DNA of 6,830 nt from an uncultured Veillonella sp. (GTDB taxonomy: Bacteria; Bacillota; Negativicutes; Veillonellales; Veillonellaceae), in contig CAKQBP010000072.1 in assembly GCA_934216375.1 (NCBI GenBank), positions 1 to 6,830 of the forward strand. The letters run 5' to 3'. The position numbers were made by a program, and so were the translations under genes. Shown here one piece after another: positions 6,488 through 6,830 of this stretch (position 1 is its first letter; each line of letters starts with the position of its first letter). The notes under the pieces are model-generated. The model was not told the origin of the DNA. It saw only the letters and a list, made by a program, of their open reading frames with translations, and searched no databases.

Positions 6488-6667
6488 TTATGCTCTGAAT
6501 TTGCGTTTTCTTGCTGCTTCAGATTTTTTCTTTCTTTTTACGCTTGGTTTTTCATAGTGTTCGCGTTTTCTTACTTCAGACAAAACACCCGCTTTTTGGC
6601 AGGAGCGTTTGAATCGACGAAGAGCACTTTCAAGCGTTTCGTTTTTACCGACTTTGATTTCAGACAT
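6488..6667 (-). CDS. rpsU: 30S ribosomal protein bS21
   Basis: This short gene encodes 59 residues, [20 protein letters not shown] at the N-terminus, then [20 protein letters not shown] (21-40) and a very basic tail rich in [15 protein letters not shown]. That is the typical bS21 pattern and length. bS21 binds late to the 30S subunit near the 3' end of 16S rRNA and helps in mRNA recruitment at initiation. The start ATG (6667-6665) is preceded by an extended, doubled Shine-Dalgarno run GGAGGGAGGG (6683-6674). Upstream are a consensus promoter (6731-6759) and a possible hairpin that masks the ribosome binding site; downstream is a strong hairpin and then yqeY. The gene is complete and free of anomalies. 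Confidence 0.96.
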   Translation of the reverse strand: MSEIKVGKNETLESALRRFKRSCQKAGVLSEVRKREHYEKPSVKRKKKSEAARKRKFRA

Positions 6668-6674
6668 CTATATC

Positions 6675-6701
6675 CCTCCCTCCAAAAATAATCTCGGGAA
6701 G
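6675..6701 (-). promoter_or_regulatory. Possible Shine-Dalgarno-masking hairpin in the rpsU leader
   Basis: In the rpsU mRNA CUUCCC (6701-6696) can pair with GGGAGG (6680-6675), part of the Shine-Dalgarno run, through five Watson-Crick pairs and one G-U around a 15-nt loop. Six pairs are marginal, so it is a candidate only. If it forms it would limit ribosome access. Confidence 0.35.
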
Positions 6702-6721
6702 TGCTGATAATTTACATACGC

Positions 6722-6739
6722 ACATATAATATTATATGT
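6722..6739. repeat. 18-bp perfect palindrome over the rpsU -10 box
   Basis: ACATATAAT (6722-6730) is followed directly by its exact reverse complement ATTATATGT (6731-6739). The palindrome contains the whole -10 box and reaches the likely start of transcription. It may be a repressor site or just AT-rich symmetry; the GC-containing ends (ACA and TGT) make chance somewhat less likely. Confidence 0.5.
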
Positions 6740-6759
6740 ATAGGTATAGATGTTGTCAA
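6731..6759 (-). promoter_or_regulatory. rpsU promoter, full consensus
   Basis: On the minus strand TTGACA (6759-6754) and TATAAT (6736-6731) are separated by 17 bp, an exact match to the housekeeping sigma factor consensus in both boxes and spacing. Transcription would start near 6723, giving a leader of about 55 nt. Such a promoter suits a highly expressed ribosomal protein gene. Confidence 0.9.
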
Positions 6760-6830
6760 TATTTTCCGGTATATTTTATAGGAATTTTAATAAGTATTAT
6801 AAAAATAATACATTATACACAATATTAAGC

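Noticed and set aside
6794..6811. GTATTAT/ATAATAC inverted repeat upstream of the rpsU promoter
   Set aside because: The seven-base arms hold one G-C pair each and have no terminator-like tail on either strand. In DNA this AT-rich such symmetry is expected by chance.

Overview
The window is AT-rich chromosomal DNA, most likely from a Firmicute of the class Negativicutes, with Veillonella as my best guess. This rests on low GC, strong AGGAGG-type ribosome binding sites, sigma70-type promoters with near-consensus boxes, the rpsU-yqeY pairing and a long (634 aa) glutamine synthetase. The genus is inferred from recalled protein flavour and was not checked by a search. All genes belong to known families, and I see no phage, insertion sequence, CRISPR array, tRNA or rRNA.

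Layout. Positions 1-2265 (minus strand) hold two overlapping genes for the halves of a heterodimeric ABC exporter. The promoter-proximal half (538-2265) is interrupted by one in-frame TAG codon at 949-951. The second half (551 down to 1) runs off the window. Positions 2266-2672 form a gene-free, divergent, AT-rich control region. On the plus strand follow tpx (thiol peroxidase, 2673-3188) with its own terminator, then psiE (3292-3687), whose terminator at 3694-3727 is bidirectional and also serves the convergent glutamine synthetase gene. That gene (3768-5672, minus) has a clear promoter and a roughly 90-nt leader ending in a terminator-like hairpin next to its ribosome binding site. Upstream, also on the minus strand, are yqeY (5909-6352) and rpsU (6488-6667), separated by a long near-perfect hairpin. 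A consensus promoter for rpsU lies at 6731-6759, overlapping an 18-bp perfect palindrome.

How the genes relate. They are a set of housekeeping and stress functions, not one pathway: efflux, peroxide detoxification, a small membrane protein of the phosphate-starvation PsiE family, nitrogen assimilation, and translation. The points most worth attention are the nonsense codon in the ABC gene, the candidate attenuator before the glutamine synthetase, that enzyme's departures from classical active-site motifs, and the control elements in front of rpsU. I found nothing that amounts to an undescribed multi-gene system.
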